Shown: positions 35,701-46,469, counted from the first letter of the stretch. The stretch: DNA of 64,000 nt from Haemonchus contortus (GCA_000469685.2 LS997562.1:12995514-13059513); one strand, 5' to 3'. The notes: generated by a model from the sequence alone, not told the origin. Made by a program: numbers and translations.

Positions 35701-38541
35701 GAAAAAAGCACTGCAAATGGAGCATTACAAAAGAAGGTGAGCTGACGCCATCTAAAACAGAATATTTCAATTGTTCAAAAATATGAAAGTTTTTCTAGCG
35801 ACCTTCTTATAAACATGGCAACGACTCCAAGCAAAGCCATTGCAGCTCCGAAGAAAAGAGAAATCATGAGTCCGGAGAAGATGCGTCCTGACTTACCCAT
35901 GAACTCCATACCTGAAAAACATTCTTATTCACTCAGGAATAATTCATTCTTTTCCTTCTACAACATTTGCGTCTATTAATCTAGTGTACCCTTAGATGCG
36001 TTATCACAACATGCTCGCGCAATGAATTATTGATGATTACGAACAATTTTTCAGAGTAAAAAGAAGTGTTCCATGTTCCATATGCTCATCCTTGCAACTC
36101 ACATATAATAAATGGTATTTGGAACAGGGCAGGAAAAGGGAGACCGGTGAGAAAGCGGAGGACAACGAATGATTCGATGTTCTGAAAGAGATCTTGTCCT
36201 CAATTGAACTTACTAGACAAGCTGTAAGACGCGAAGTTGTGGGTGCAGACTATTTGAAGACAAAACTACCTGAACAAATGCATTTGCTGTTCCAAATATG
36301 ACCAGAGAAGCAAGAATAATGAAGAAGCTGCGACGCCGCCCAAATCTGTAAGGTAAATGTATCATATTAGACGACTTACAATAAGCAGCAGAAAGTTCGT
36401 AATGGACCAACACTAGAACAGTTTAGGCTCTGCTTCCAGGACCTTCATGCATATTATGGCACGGCACCGTTGAAACTCACTTATCAGCGATATATCCAAA
36501 CAGGAAGTTCCCTATGAAACTCCCCACGTAAAACGATGTTGTTGATATTTCTACCCAGTGTTGGCGATCGCAGACCAAGTTGAACTGTAAACTAAAATAT
36601 GTCTTAGAAAATTACAGTGTCCTTCTTATTGAGTTCGCAGCTTTATGAGCCATCAATGTGATGGACTTCTTGTAATGGGTCGTGAAGGAGGATTTTAGGA
36701 GAATAAGTCCTGCGAAGTTCTGCCCAAAAAATACCCACAGTTTGTTGTAAGGATTTAGCACTGCATGGCTGTATTAGAGCATATGTCTCACCAATCTCGT
36801 TGGAAAGAATACCATATACTCTGATTTCCTCACCATCAATATTCCCTTGACTCACTGATAAACTTAACACTGCCCTCATGATCACTTATGAGAATGATGT
36901 GCATAAGCCAGTTTTCATTTGAAGTACGTTTAAAAAAGGACGATAGCGCGAGGTCCATTAAAGTGCATGAGTTCTCAGAGCTCTGTAAACTATTGTGTGC
37001 AGCCTTACACCGCTTTCACTCCTAAATATCCTCCAACACAATAATCATTTGATTTTTTTTTATTCAATGCTTCTCACTTCTGTGACGAGGCTGTCCGTGT
37101 AGGTGGAGTTATCGAATTGCCAACCTGACTGACATGGAACCAGGCTTATTTCGTCACTAGAAATGAAGCTGATTATTGAGTAATCAATTCGACTTTGACA
37201 AATCCTCCTCGAATGGCTCTAGGGGAACGGTTCTAACAGATTCGAACTTTCCCGAGAAGATGGAAGGAATGAACTGGAAACCATTACTTGAACTGTAATT
37301 GTTAGAGAGGCTTCTTGGTTATGAGAGATATCTACCAGGTCATCTTGAATCTTTCATTGATTTTCAACTGAGTCAGCTTTGATTGATGGAAAGTTAGTTG
37401 CAGAAGAATGGATCTTACCTGTAGCTTTGTATCGGTAGTGAAGTGAATGACCGGTAGAAGTCAACTTGAGTTTGGTTATATTGGAAGCATTTTGAGAGTT
37501 CCTGAATGGTTTAATAAAATGTATAACAACTAAGGTGAGAAGAATGTAAACCATATCAGCGTCTTGAGGTTTGAGATCATCACGGCCAGAAGGCAGACGG
37601 CATTGGTGAGGTGGAGAGCCAACAACAAATGGCTGATTGAAAGCAGAGAAAGCAGACGGAAGACTCGCCGGAAGACATATGAGGAAGAAGAACACAATCT
37701 GGTACGGTCCAAAATCTCCAACCTAAACTATACACAGCTTATTTAAAGTGATAAATGACGGTTTATAGTAGTTGATTAATGATATCAGGACTGACATTAA
37801 GCTGAACCATGTTTGGAAGGCTTGGTTGACTCAGGCGGATATCGGTCAGGGATTGGATCTCGCGACCATGCAAATGAGATAGTGCAACAATTGCCAATAC
37901 AACACTTCCACCCCTGGGCAAAACATATCGCTGCTAATTTACTGGGGAGCGCTTTCATTCAACAATGTGGGACAATCCAATTGAGCTGCATGCTTAATGG
38001 GCAGGTGGGAGCGGGAACAAACTCTTTAAAGATCACTATTTCCAGTTTTCTGAAATATGAGTTAGGGTCGTAGATAATCAACATGAAGGGTGGAAGCCAT
38101 CAGCAGCGTAGCAACACGATCCTTGGAAAGTTGAAGCGAACTCATGCATCAAGGACGCAATCCTCCATGCCATGCCGACAAATTCGCCTCCCCCACCATC
38201 TGTGCCACGTTGCACAGCAGAGTGACTTATTTGCTTCGGCTATCCGTGCAAGACAGGGCATTTGAAATCAGTCTTCGGAAATAGCTGACAGCGGTAAAGA
38301 GCCCTTTTCGCAGTTGATTTGCGCTTGAATTCAAGTGAATGGCTTATCAAAGTAGGCACAGCTTCCCACTTCATATTGTAAGGTATAATCTGCGATACTA
38401 GGTATTTTTTAGATTCCTTTCTCTTATTCCCTGGAGATGATTAATGATTATCTTAACACTTACTCGAGACAGCACGTAGTCGAAGTCAATGAGGTTTTCG
38501 GAGCCATGAAGGATTTCAGTGCCGACCCCCGCAAGTTGATC
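20785..38541 (-). CDS. SLC22-like organic ion transporter, MFS (5' end not found)
   Basis: Minus-strand exons: 38464-38541, 37552-37722, 37421-37503, a probable micro-exon in 37125-37420, 37078-37124, 36481-36584, 36270-36345, 36103-36181, 35803-35911, 35692-35751, 34508-34637, 34402-34451 (weak acceptor), 28249-28395, 28106-28173, 27916-28017, 27768-27847, 20948-21080 and 20785-20894 with the stop. Except at the micro-exon, phases agree throughout, giving about 545 residues, near the family length. Landmarks in order: FFLICLPASLPSAF (TM1), a loop with DNSTYTDSLVTE, FNLVCDR, GYIADKFGRRRS (MFS loop 2-3 signature), PFPALFQIPFII, FFLPESPRWLV, GLTLNISNLPVDDYWSF, MGRRWTLAA, AGELYPT and TLGAPLPMTIEDAENF. 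These are hallmarks of plasma-membrane organic cation/anion carriers; the substrate cannot be read from sequence. No in-frame ATG follows the first acceptor, so a start exon lies further upstream. Confidence 0.9.
21480..23340 (+). pseudogene. Degenerate RTE-type non-LTR retrotransposon
   Basis: Lies in the 6.7-kb intron of the transporter gene, antisense to it. Recognisable pieces include an endonuclease start (MQASKTKYDVIGLNETR at about 22188-22240), a linker, and reverse transcriptase fragments such as LTRYLSECKVP-like and FRREFSMASH-like segments at about 22860-23100 in shifting frames. Many stops and frameshifts make it inactive. The 21490-22040 portion is probably its 5' part. No target-site duplication was identified. 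Confidence 0.65.
23449..23526 (+). repeat. Inverted copy of 26025-26102
   Basis: About 78 bases containing GGCGCGTGTCGCGTGCGTGT are almost identical to the reverse complement of 26025-26102, with about two differences. The two copies flank the mariner at 24061-25321 at unequal distances. Confidence 0.75.
24061..25321 (+). mobile_element. Mariner element with 28-bp perfect terminal repeats
   Basis: The left end TTAGGTTGAGTCATAAGTCC.. (24061-24088) is exactly repeated in inverse at 25294-25321, and TA dinucleotides flank both sides (24059-24060, 25322-25323). The 1261-bp length is typical of mariner. It carries one decayed transposase gene. It sits in the last large intron of the transporter gene, antisense to it. 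Confidence 0.9.
24156..25172 (+). pseudogene. Mariner transposase pseudogene
   Basis: Shifting frames show an N-terminal region (HIRNTIIFIFLYGDEPAA), an HTH linker (FSFEDEDRPGRS-like, about 24395-24420), and DDE-domain motifs: YFQHDNARPHIARTTK at about 24942-24990 and SSDLDPSDYHLFPHLQRHLD at about 25036-25100, characteristic of DD34D mariners. Stops at 24534 and elsewhere, plus several frameshifts, inactivate it. Confidence 0.85.
26025..26102 (-). repeat. Inverted copy of 23449-23526
   Basis: Partner of the 23.4-kb repeat. Its inner end abuts the larger fold-back element that starts near 26096. Confidence 0.75.
26193..26618. mobile_element. Nested fold-back element with GGTACTATTC termini
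   Basis: Ends GGTACTATTCCACTATTACA and its near-exact inverse at 26593-26618. The arms, about 26193-26345 and 26490-26618, pair over more than 100 bases, including a shared CCTGATAACGAATATGACCT block. The centre holds two GGCGCC-rich palindromic clusters. Total length is 426 bases with no ORF. Its insertion point is within TTTTT of the larger fold-back's left arm. Confidence 0.8.
26336..26375. repeat. 40-bp perfect palindrome with GGCGCC centre
   Basis: Bases 26336-26355 are the exact reverse complement of 26356-26375. A second cluster at 26463-26505 carries four GGCGCC sites spaced by AATT or AAATT. Confidence 0.9.
28780..28990 (+). repeat. Dispersed GTCT-core repeat
   Basis: ACTATATATATAAACAATAAATGTCTGTCT is followed by a GGGCTCCGCTTACGAGGGGC block, the same pair seen in the copies at 29.5 and 40.2 kb. 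The upstream bases 28680-28760 resemble 37808-37920 and carry a box-B-like GATTCGAACCC. It lies in an intron of the transporter gene. Confidence 0.5.
29480..29970 (+). repeat. Dispersed GTCT-core repeat
   Basis: GTGTCTGTCTGTCTG with TTCGTTTG units is followed by GTTGGGCATAGAGTAAGATC and GGAGCTCCGCTCACAGGGG. This is one of the best-preserved copies of the family and lies inside a transporter intron. Confidence 0.6.
30140..30605 (-). pseudogene. Probable decayed transposon fragment
   Basis: A 102-aa minus-strand frame (30297-30605) contains WQKLMLDCVRWCEISRSV and HSTWPIAQIKPLDI, and the frame shifts beyond it. The style resembles a Tc1/mariner-type transposase relic, but no diagnostic motif is complete and no inverted termini were found. 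Confidence 0.3.
30765..30845 (-). repeat. tRNA-like SINE head
   Basis: On the minus strand TGGCGCAATTG matches the RNA polymerase III box A consensus, and GCTCGATTC matches box B with one mismatch, about 40 bases downstream. The cloverleaf is not intact, so it is read as a tRNA-derived SINE or pseudo-tRNA. Confidence 0.45.
31505..31590 (-). repeat. tRNA-like SINE head, second copy
   Basis: On the minus strand TGGTTCAGGGG fits box A exactly and GTTCGAATC fits box B exactly, with tRNA-like spacing. The stems do not pair as in a functional tRNA. This suggests a pol III-type promoter retained in a retroposon. Confidence 0.5.
32560..32820 (+). pseudogene. Mariner transposase N-terminal fragment
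   Basis: Shifting plus-strand frames give ATVRNINSVYGRA, an IAGVHR segment, ARFKEGYTGFKDMPRSGR and then loss of homology. This matches the helix-turn-helix region and the DMPRSGR linker of mariner transposases. The DDE domain and terminal repeats are absent. Confidence 0.65.
33242..33900 (-). pseudogene. Unrecognised frameshifted coding fragment
   Basis: A 110-aa frame (33466-33798) and an 83-aa frame (33242-33493) overlap. Read through one frameshift near 33485 they give a basic protein with KPKRIHDGTGVGVRKKKD, then TTCQFC-like and LARRKTLKIIYKSGKKGIE segments. It is intronless and lies inside a transporter intron on the same strand. It could be a processed pseudogene of a small zinc-binding protein or part of a transposon. 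The family is not recognised. Confidence 0.35.
34730..35600 (-). pseudogene. 3' part of an RTE-type retrotransposon
   Basis: Minus-strand frames show MLVRPTIEGGLNAEELKLNL-like RT-thumb remains, then MTVGPGRLLTGSLRR and TTKLDFFTKALHEKHAMLY, corresponding to the WSDFFTKAL C-terminal region of RTE proteins. Stops are frequent. The fragment lies in the intron between transporter exons 35692-35751 and 34508-34637, on the same strand as the gene. Confidence 0.6.
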
Positions 38542-41500
38542 CTGAAATAATTCCTGAGCTGAGCAGCTACTTGTGGAAAAGGCTTCATACAATAACTGAA
38601 GGAGTCCAAATGTAAAAATCAAATTGTTCAATGTCTTGTTTGAATCAGTGGGCCTATCATAAATGGGACCTTCTTGAAACAATATTTTTGACTATGCACC
38701 TGCTGAGAGGACTTGTTGCTAAAATGTCTGGCTTTTGATCGCCCCCTTCAGTACATATTTGCATTCCTTTTCCCGAACTTCTTAGCACACGTCTAAAAGC
38801 AAACATTTTTTCGTAGCTTTTCTTCCTTCATTTTGGCAAGTTAATGCTGAAAGATTAGTCATAAGTGATGTGAAGCCCACCAGCAGAAGAGCTTGTAAGA
38901 ATGACCCTCAAAAGGTCACAATTCTTGACTGAGCTTCGGGGCTACCAAGGTTATGGCAGGTTCTCTTGCCATGAGTAACAGTGCTCAAGTGTGGTTTAGA
39001 ACTAACGCACTCTGAACTTGAAAGCGCAAGCGTTGATGTAGATGACTGCTTCTTGATCATAACCCAATATCTAAGGCATGGTTCAAAGACTATATATGAC
39101 ACTTACCCAGTCCTCATGTTAGTCTCTAACCATTGCATAGTAGCGGTTCGATAGTCAGTACATTCCGCTAACACCTTCATCATCTACATTCGCGCCGAAA
39201 TCATTACAAAGGAAAGCAGGGAAGTAGTTCAGGTGTCTCTGAGCTTCTCAGTGATAAAGATAGGTGTCAGCACACGATATGCTTCTGTGAATGTTGCTGA
39301 GAGATGGACTATTCAAAGCACTTGGAAGGGTCTCAAAATTCAATAGCATCGAGTAAAATTTAATATAAGGATTTGAACGACAGTATATGAATAGCCCAAG
39401 TATGTTCTACATTGTCCTCAAGGTACAATAACTCAATTCTCATTAGTTTATATGAAAAGAGAAAAAGTTCTCGTGGAACTCACCATGAGCGTCGACGAAG
39501 TAGTGTCTTGTGAACTCCATTACTGCGCTCGACTGAAGAGGCCATCGAGGTAATGACAGGAGTCGACGTCGCTCGAGCGCTCCTCTCAAAAGATGGTCAC
39601 CGGCATTGCATATAATAGCAACAACAATTCTCAACTTCCCGGTTATGCAAGAAACTGGTTGAGTCTTCACAAAAGCAAGAGTCAAAAAGATGTTACTGAT
39701 AGGTTTTGCAAGTTCCTTTTCTTTCTAGTACGGAATCGCTCGATAGGTTGAAAGCAATAGCTCTCGCATTGTCCATTAATCTCTTTTTTGTTTCTCTCAC
39801 TCCTACTGTCTCAATCTAACCACATCCTAAGTCGAAACGTGTCCAGTAGCTACCAAGTACCAGTCCCATTAAAGATAACATCACTGTGCTGACTATGAAA
39901 AGTCATAACTGCTATTTCCCCTCGAATTCTATTGTATAACAATCATAATTCAGGCTTCATACCCGCGTGATTTGACAATAATCCGAACTGTGTTTCTTGG
40001 CTACTATATTTGGTGATGGTGCAACGTATACAGATAGTGCTCTACGATATGGGCTTGTTGCATTCAATCATTGGTTATTATCTCTTCCAAATTCTCCAAT
40101 TGTAACCTCGAGGAATGTAATGACGTTTTGCCTATTGGCCATTGTTACCATCCTTACCATACATAACTTGCTCGCGTCTGTCCGTCTGCCTGTCTATCTA
40201 TTCCGAAATTAGTTTCTACCTGAAAAATCACAATAACAGGTCAAGTCAACTTTAAAATTGGTGGAGCTTGGGCCAGATTAATAGAGAGCATGTGAACTCA
40301 ACGGAGCTCCGCCTACGGGAGGCGGGGCGTGTGCAGAAGTGTGCGGTCCCGTCTGCGGTATTTTTAATTAGACTCATCCGCAGTGAGCGAAGCGCTCTCG
40401 ATTTTTCACATAAAATCATAATAAACCAACCAGATTTCCACAGTCACAGTCTTAATTTTTGTTATAATAGGGGTTCAATTGGAGCTTGATGATTTCGCGT
40501 TGTAGCAGATGGTGCACGTCTCGAATTGGAACAAGAAAGTCGTTGACAAGTCGATCTAAAGTCTTCTGAGAAATTTCAACCTTATTTAGTGACCAGCCTC
40601 TCTGAAAACCCTGTGCGGGCATTATGCTCTTGAAGTGGCAACAGGCTTCGCGAAAAAACTAGACTAAGAAAAAAGCAGAGAAGATGTACATTGACATAAC
40701 TCATAACTTTCGTTTAGGACAAGAACTCATGTGAAGAGCAAGGATGAAGTTCACCGCTTAATTCTGAGAAATCTCATAAGATCTGGGTCAACCTTTTTTA
40801 AAACGATGACGTCAAAAAAGTCGACTTAAGAAGATGAGTTATACCAGAAAACACAACTAAAAAAGCTTGTGTAAGCAGACTGGCGGCCTTGCCTTTACCA
40901 TAGGACCGCGAAAAAGAGGTTGGAAGTCTTGAAATACATGCTATATTGCTACCAATTCGTGGGCAACCGGCGTTTCTCAATGGATCAGTCGGTCGTGAAC
41001 TGTGGCCTTGCAATAACCTCTACATATATGCTTCACATTGATTGGAAATGAAATGAGTGAAAGTTTTCCAAATAGGGAATTCAATTATATGTAATGTATC
41101 AATGATTTTCTTCGAATCGACAAACCAAGTATCTGAGGTGGGACGTGCTGATATGACAGCCCGATGAACCATCCACCTCTATAGGAAAAATCAGTCTCCG
41201 AAATCAGAAAACATGTGCGGTATTTATTCATTGACTTCATTGATCTGTACACTCCACTGAATGCGAAACAACTAGTAGCAAATAAACCATTCGTCGCCAC
41301 TGTACAAAGTGGGATGAGGAACGGAGAGAAGACAAAAATACTGGTGTATAGAAATTTCCAAAAATGCAATGATAACGAATGCGGCGATGATGCCTTCATA
41401 GCCAGTAACCGCACCAATCGGCCATGGTGTCTTCATTCCGCAAGGAGTCATTGCACAAAGTCGAGACTTCGGCATATGGGTACGGCAACTTCCCTCGTGG

Positions 41501-41930
41501 AAACCGTCCTGTATGCTACCGTCTGAGTGGCAAGAAGGGAGCGATCGAGCCGGACATTTCGCTAAATTAAAAGCATCGAGATAAGCTAACCTAACAACTA
41601 TATGATAGGATACCTTTCTGGTAGAAGTCAACATATTCTATTCTAACAATTCTCAAACAGTGGTTCAAATTGCTGTCCTTCAAAAATCTTGCAATTCTTT
41701 CCATCGACATAATTGATTGAAATCATGAAAAATTACACTAATTCAGATCATGTGATACGAGGAAACTATGCAAACTACTTCGCACGTGGTGACAACGGTT
41801 TCGTCCTTAGTTTTCCATTATACTCCAATTACTTTAGATGTACCGATTTTGCCGGAGCTTTTGAAAGGGTCTCAGAGTGATTGCTACTGGAGATTGGCCG
41901 TTTCATGTTTCGAGTTACTCTTTACACTCT
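38542..41930. other. Upstream region of the transporter gene
   Basis: The start exon of the minus-strand transporter should lie here but could not be fixed. Candidates at 39443-39685 and 38908-39102 do not give a phase-0 donor. The 40130-40400 repeat copy and a possible Tc1-like C-terminal relic (about 40490-40600, -) are inside. Two overlapping minus-strand frames of 110 and 120 aa at 41085-41634 contain hydrophobic stretches (GIIAAFVIIAFLEI, IFVFSPFLIPLCTVA) but were not recognised. Confidence 0.35.
40130..40400 (+). repeat. Dispersed GTCT-core repeat
   Basis: CGTCTGTCCGTCTGCCTGTC at about 40176-40196 is followed by GGAGCTCCGCCTACGGGAGG and GGGGCGTGTGCAG blocks, matching the copies at 28.9 and 29.6 kb. 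Confidence 0.6.
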
Positions 41931-41943
41931 ACTCTTTTTAATC

Positions 41944-42860
41944 GGCAATGTCGCTCGGAGCGTACCATCAACATTAGAGGTCTTGTCAGTGATTCCGCGA
42001 TTAATCAGTTGATTTTCGACCTAGATAAATGTGCGGTAGACATGGTATGTGTGCAAAAAACGCTGAGATTCAAAGCAGGAACATGAAATGCCACACGGGT
42101 CATGAAGTCATGCGTGGTGCTTGCAATGCTCGCGATGCTTGTGCTTTACCTGGATAGAGGGAGCACGATGAAGTTGTTGTCAGTGCATGCATTTACCGGA
42201 GCTATGGAGATGATGCTGTAGAGGAATTCTGTGATGCGCTCGGGAATGCAGTTAACAGCCCCCCGAATAGGATTTATGTTGTGCGCTGGCGATTACAATG
42301 CACACTTGGGTCGAAAAGAATCTGGAGAGTATTTCATCGGGCCAGACGGAATTCTAGGACATAATAATTGAGGAGAAGCCTTGGCTCAGTTATTCGAAAG
42401 AGTTCGACTATCGGTGGCTAACTTATACTTCCAAAATGAATGTCTATGTCTGGGCCTTCGATGGACCTATCATACTCCAAACAGGCAGGTGTGCCCCGAA
42501 ATCGATTTCTTGCTGACGAACGCGTTACGATATGAGAAAGTGATTTACGCAATCCGAACTGTCATCAGAAGTGCGTCACAACGTGTGCGGAGTAAAGCGC
42601 GTGAGCGGCTGAGTGATGTCACCCTGCCGACGTTAACCTTGCGGAAGGAATTGGGAAAAACTATGGCTCCTGTGGCTTTTACAGTGCTCAGCAAAACTAT
42701 ACGATACAGAGTCAAAAATGACTACCGGGAATACGCTGCACGCACAGCAAGAGAAGCGGCCACTGTTTTACGGAACCGCAAAGATGAAGAGGAGGAAATC
42801 CGGAACCTTTTTCAAGACTTTAAAGATACACGTAGAAGCGTATTCGTGGTCATCAGATAG
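41944..42860 (+). pseudogene. AP-endonuclease domain of the retrotransposon
   Basis: Pieces in order: INQLIFDLDKCAVDMVCVQK, AGDYNAHLGRKESGEY (matches the GDFNA motif), TYHTPNRQVCPEIDFLLTN (matches the substrate/metal-binding end of the domain), then a basic linker ending near 42860. There is a stop after 42084, and a frame change is needed near 42370. Confidence 0.75.
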
Positions 42861-42898
42861 TGACAGCGATAAAGCCGACAAAGAAGAATGGAGAGTTC

Positions 42899-43437
42899 TC
42901 TAGTCAGAAATGGTGCAGGCCAGTCGTCAAATGAAAAGTGGAAAGACACCCGGCCTAGACCAAATACGGCCAGAATATTTGAAGTGCCTGCAAGAAGTTC
43001 TCGCGAAGCCATAAGCTGACCTATTAACAGAAGTGCTTGCTTCAAGAATTGTTCCGAAAAACTAACTGAGCTCCACCCTATCCTGATACACAAGTAAGGA
43101 TGCGCGACATCTTGGCTAATTACCGACCAAGTGCACTTCTCTCAACAATGCTCAAGTTTTTCCCACGCGTAATTCTGAATCGTATTCGTCAAATCCTGAA
43201 CATGAATATGAGCAAAGAGCAGGCCGGCTTTCGCGAAGGTTTTTCCATTATCGACCAAATCCACGTGATTTCTCTCAATTGACGGAAAGATGTCGAGAAT
43301 ACCGAATTTATTTGTGTTTTTTCTTCCCACTTCAAGAAGGCATTCGATACAGTTGAACATCAAGCAGTACTAAACGCCCTCACAGCTTTTGAAGTTTCCT
43401 GAGGATACTCGCAATGCTGTCTATGTATTACAGTGTA
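42899..43437 (+). pseudogene. Reverse transcriptase, N-terminal half
   Basis: Shows KSGKTPGLDQIRPEYLKCLQ, then LANYRPSALLSTMLKFFPRV, ILNRIRQILNMNMSKEQAGF and HFKKAFDTVEHQAVLNAL, which are RT motifs including the first catalytic Asp (F.KAFD). In-frame stops lie near 43011 and 43280. The domain is cut at 43437 by the mariner insertion. Confidence 0.85.
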
Positions 43438-44702
43438 CAGGGTGGGCCAAAATTATGATTACAGCGCGCGCTGACGTTCATTGCAAATTTTTTCTGAGTT
43501 CATAACAATTCATTGAATTTCTTCAACTTCACGAAGTAGCTTACGTTATTACCTTTCTGATGATACTAAACATTCGGTAGATTTTTAACATAATACAGGG
43601 GTAACTAGTCCGTGAATTAAACGTCGCTTTGCATTTACAAGCACTTTTGGCACGTTGCATCTACAGACGAACTAGCGAAACAAGGCAGGTGGTGGATTCA
43701 ACCATGAGACGCTCTCGAGAGTTGGGAACAATTGCAGATAGGAGTGGTGAACCTAGGAGAGCTGTGGTTATATTTAGGGGAAGTGTTAAGGAAGCAGGGC
43801 AAAGGTCTACGTAGGAGCAAACTTCATTCTGAGTCCAAAAAGGCTAAATGAATGGATATGTCACGAAGTTTTCTGCGTGAAATCGTGCAGCATCACCTGC
43901 ACAACGAGACTCTTATAAAATCAGAAAGTGATTCCCCCAGAGAGCAGGTCAAAGAGAAGAGAAAGTTTGGCAAACAAAAGCTGCCTGTCGCATCCGAAAA
44001 AAATTGTCCTGCGGAATTCCTGTTCACCGACGAAAAGAGATTCACAGTGAAATAGGTTCTCAATAAGTGGAGCAATAACATTTATATGAAGCTTAAAGAA
44101 ATGAAAATGATACAGCGTCTGGCTCACTAACTTTCTCTTATGGCCTGTGCTAGCATCACCGCCGAGGCAAAGACACCGATTATTCTTGTAAATTATGGAG
44201 TGAAAGTTGATTTGGAGGCCTGTCTGATCTCTTCGTGCGCAATAGGACACTTTGTTGATTCGAACCGGTCATATTGTCAAGATGAAGCTCTTGACCGCAG
44301 AACAGAAATTGTCTGGAAATTTCGTGCGAGGAGTTCTTTGACTTCATAACCTTCGATCAGTGACCACTTTGGTGCCTTGACCTAAATTCCATGAATCTCT
44401 CAATGTGGTCAGCCTCTGAGATGAAAGCATCCTTTAGCCCAAACAGGAGGAGAAATAATCTCGAAAATGCTTAGCAAAAAACCAGGACCATTTCGATGAC
44501 CCTAGCTGCGTGCCACCGTGAATGCCGTCCATCGTCGTCTTTGGGGTTGGGTGAAAGCAGAAAGCAACAGATCCCAGTCTCAATGTGTAGTTTTGATAAG
44601 AAATTTGTGACAAACCCTTTAATGAAATTGGTTCGCTCTATTGGCTTTCTATTCGTTTTCTGCGATGTGATTTCTGTGTAATCATAATTTTGGCCCACCC
44701 TG
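43438..44702 (+). mobile_element. Tc1/mariner (maT-like) element nested in the retrotransposon
   Basis: Perfect 26-bp terminal inverted repeats beginning CAGGGTGGGCCAAAATTATG (43438-43463 and 44677-44702) are flanked by TA on both sides (43436-43437, 44703-44704). Length is 1265 bp. The intact ends against a broken transposase suggest a fairly recent non-autonomous mobilisation. It shares the CAGGGTG-GCCAAAATTA start with the element at 51715-53004. Confidence 0.93.
43629..44420 (+). pseudogene. maT-like transposase pseudogene
   Basis: Contains SRELGTIADRSGEPRRAV, EFLFTDEKRFTVK (first DDE aspartate in TDEK), ACASITAEAKTPIILVNYGV, and QDEALDRRTEIV in place of the QQDSAPAH motif. Stop codons at 44053 and 44347 and shifts near 43815 break it. 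Confidence 0.75.
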
Positions 44703-44704
44703 TA

Positions 44705-45665
44705 ATACCTGCTGAGTAGCAATGTAAGACTGCTTCACCGATGTAAATCTTTACGGAGACCCAATCCGTATCCAAATGCGATGCGGAGTTGGGCAAGGCG
44801 AGGTCGTTTCCTCGATACTTTTTTCTGCTGCCCTGGAGCTAGCGATGCCCTGCGAAATCGACGTAGACGGTGAAAGGCTTCAATACCTAATGTTTGCAGA
44901 CGACATTGCACTCATTGGGAGCGAACCGTGTGCTCTCGAAAACTCATTAAGGATCCCAAGAAACGTTGCTAGCTCTATCGGTCTCGAGAACCACCCGGGA
45001 AAAAACAAGTGGATGAAACAAAACTACTGTTTACGCATGAAAGATTCAATTATTGAAGAAGTTTCGCCATACGATCACTTATGCCAAGCAGTCTCAATGA
45101 ACAACGATTTGACAATCGAAATAGGTCGTCGTCGTAAGGCGGGCCGGGCGACATTCAACAAGTATCGTGATATTCTCAATGCCAAAGTATTGCTGCTCAA
45201 ATCAGAGTCCGTGTGTTCAACATCCACGGCCTGCCAGCACTGGTGTATGGAAGCGAAACATGGAGTACAATCATAGATGAAGAAAGAAGACTGGCATCCA
45301 CTCAAAGAGCAATGGAACGAGTGATGTGCGGTGTCACGTTGATGCACAAAATTCCTGCTCATGAAATTCGAAGGCGCACTGGGGCTCAAACAAGGCTTCG
45401 AAGGCTCAAACATGTGATTGAAAATATCTATGACTCGAGAAAACGATGGGCAGGACATATAACTCGTTTAAATGACAACCGTTGGACATCCCGTGTGACC
45501 AGTTGGTATCCCCGCGAAGTAAAAAGACCGCGAGGAAGACCCCCGGCCAGATGGAGTGATCCTTTTAGAAAACTATTCGGACAGAGATGGCAACAAGTTG
45601 CAAGCGAGATGCGAAATGAATGGCATAGATGCGTCCTGCAAGGTTGGAAAAATCACCCTTGAAAA
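44705..45665 (+). pseudogene. Reverse transcriptase C-terminal half and tail
   Basis: Resumes after the mariner: RCGVGQGEVVSSILFSAALE (GVRQGD-like motif), LQYLMFADDIALIGSE with the catalytic ADD, then in another frame LPALVYGSETWSTIIDEERR, RRTGAQTRLRRLKHV, KRWAGHITRLNDNRWTSRV and KRPRGRPPARWSDPFRKLFG, typical of the RTE C-terminus. One frameshift near 45220 separates the two parts, and a stop lies at 45661. Confidence 0.85.
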
Positions 45666-45675
45666 GCGGATATCA

Positions 45676-45797
45676 AGGTATGCATGTATGAATGTATGTG
45701 TGTATGTATGTATGTATGTATGTATGTATGTATGTATGTATGTATGTATGTATGTATGTATGTATGTATGTATGTATGTGTGTATGTATGTATGTAA

Positions 45798-45828
<31 letters not shown>

Positions 45829-46469
45829 TGTATGTATGTATGTATGTATGTATGTATGTATGTATGTATGTATGTATGTATGTATGTATGTATGTATGTA
45901 TGTATGTATGTATGTATGTATGTATGTATGTATGTATGTATGTATGTATGTATGTATGTATGTATGTATGTATGTATGTATGTATGTATGTATGTATGTA
46001 TGTATGTATGTATGTATGTATGTATGTATGTATGTATGTATGTATGTATGTATGTATGTATGTATGTATGTATGTATGTATGTATGTATGTATGTATGTA
46101 TGTATGTATGTATGTATGTATGTATGTATGTATGTATGTATGTATGTATGTATGTATGTATGTATGTATGTATGTATGTATGTATGTATGTATGTATGTA
46201 TGTATGTATGTATGTATGTATGTATGTATGTATGTATGTATGTATGTATGTATGTATGTATGTATGTATGTATGTATGTATGTATGTATGTATGTATGTA
46301 TGTATGTATGTATGTATGTATGTATGTATGTATGTATGTATGTATGTATGTATGTATGTATGTATGTATGTATGTATGTATGTATGTATGTATGTATGTA
46401 TGTATGTATGTATGTATGTATGTATGTATGTATGTATGTATGTATGTATGTATGTATGTATTTATTTGT

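Larger units (their letters stand above)
41930..45665 (+). mobile_element. Non-LTR (RTE-like) retrotransposon split by a mariner
   Basis: An endonuclease region, a reverse transcriptase region and a C-terminal tail follow in the usual order on the plus strand. The body is interrupted at 43438-44702 by a Tc1/mariner element. The 3' end merges with a TATG tandem repeat, in keeping with RTE-clade elements that end in short tandem repeats rather than poly(A). Several stops and frameshifts make it inactive. Confidence 0.85.

Noticed and set aside
36643..36885. 80-aa minus-strand frame within a transporter intron
   Set aside because: Reads as protein-like but has no family match or splice phase that fits the transporter, and the flanking exons join without it.
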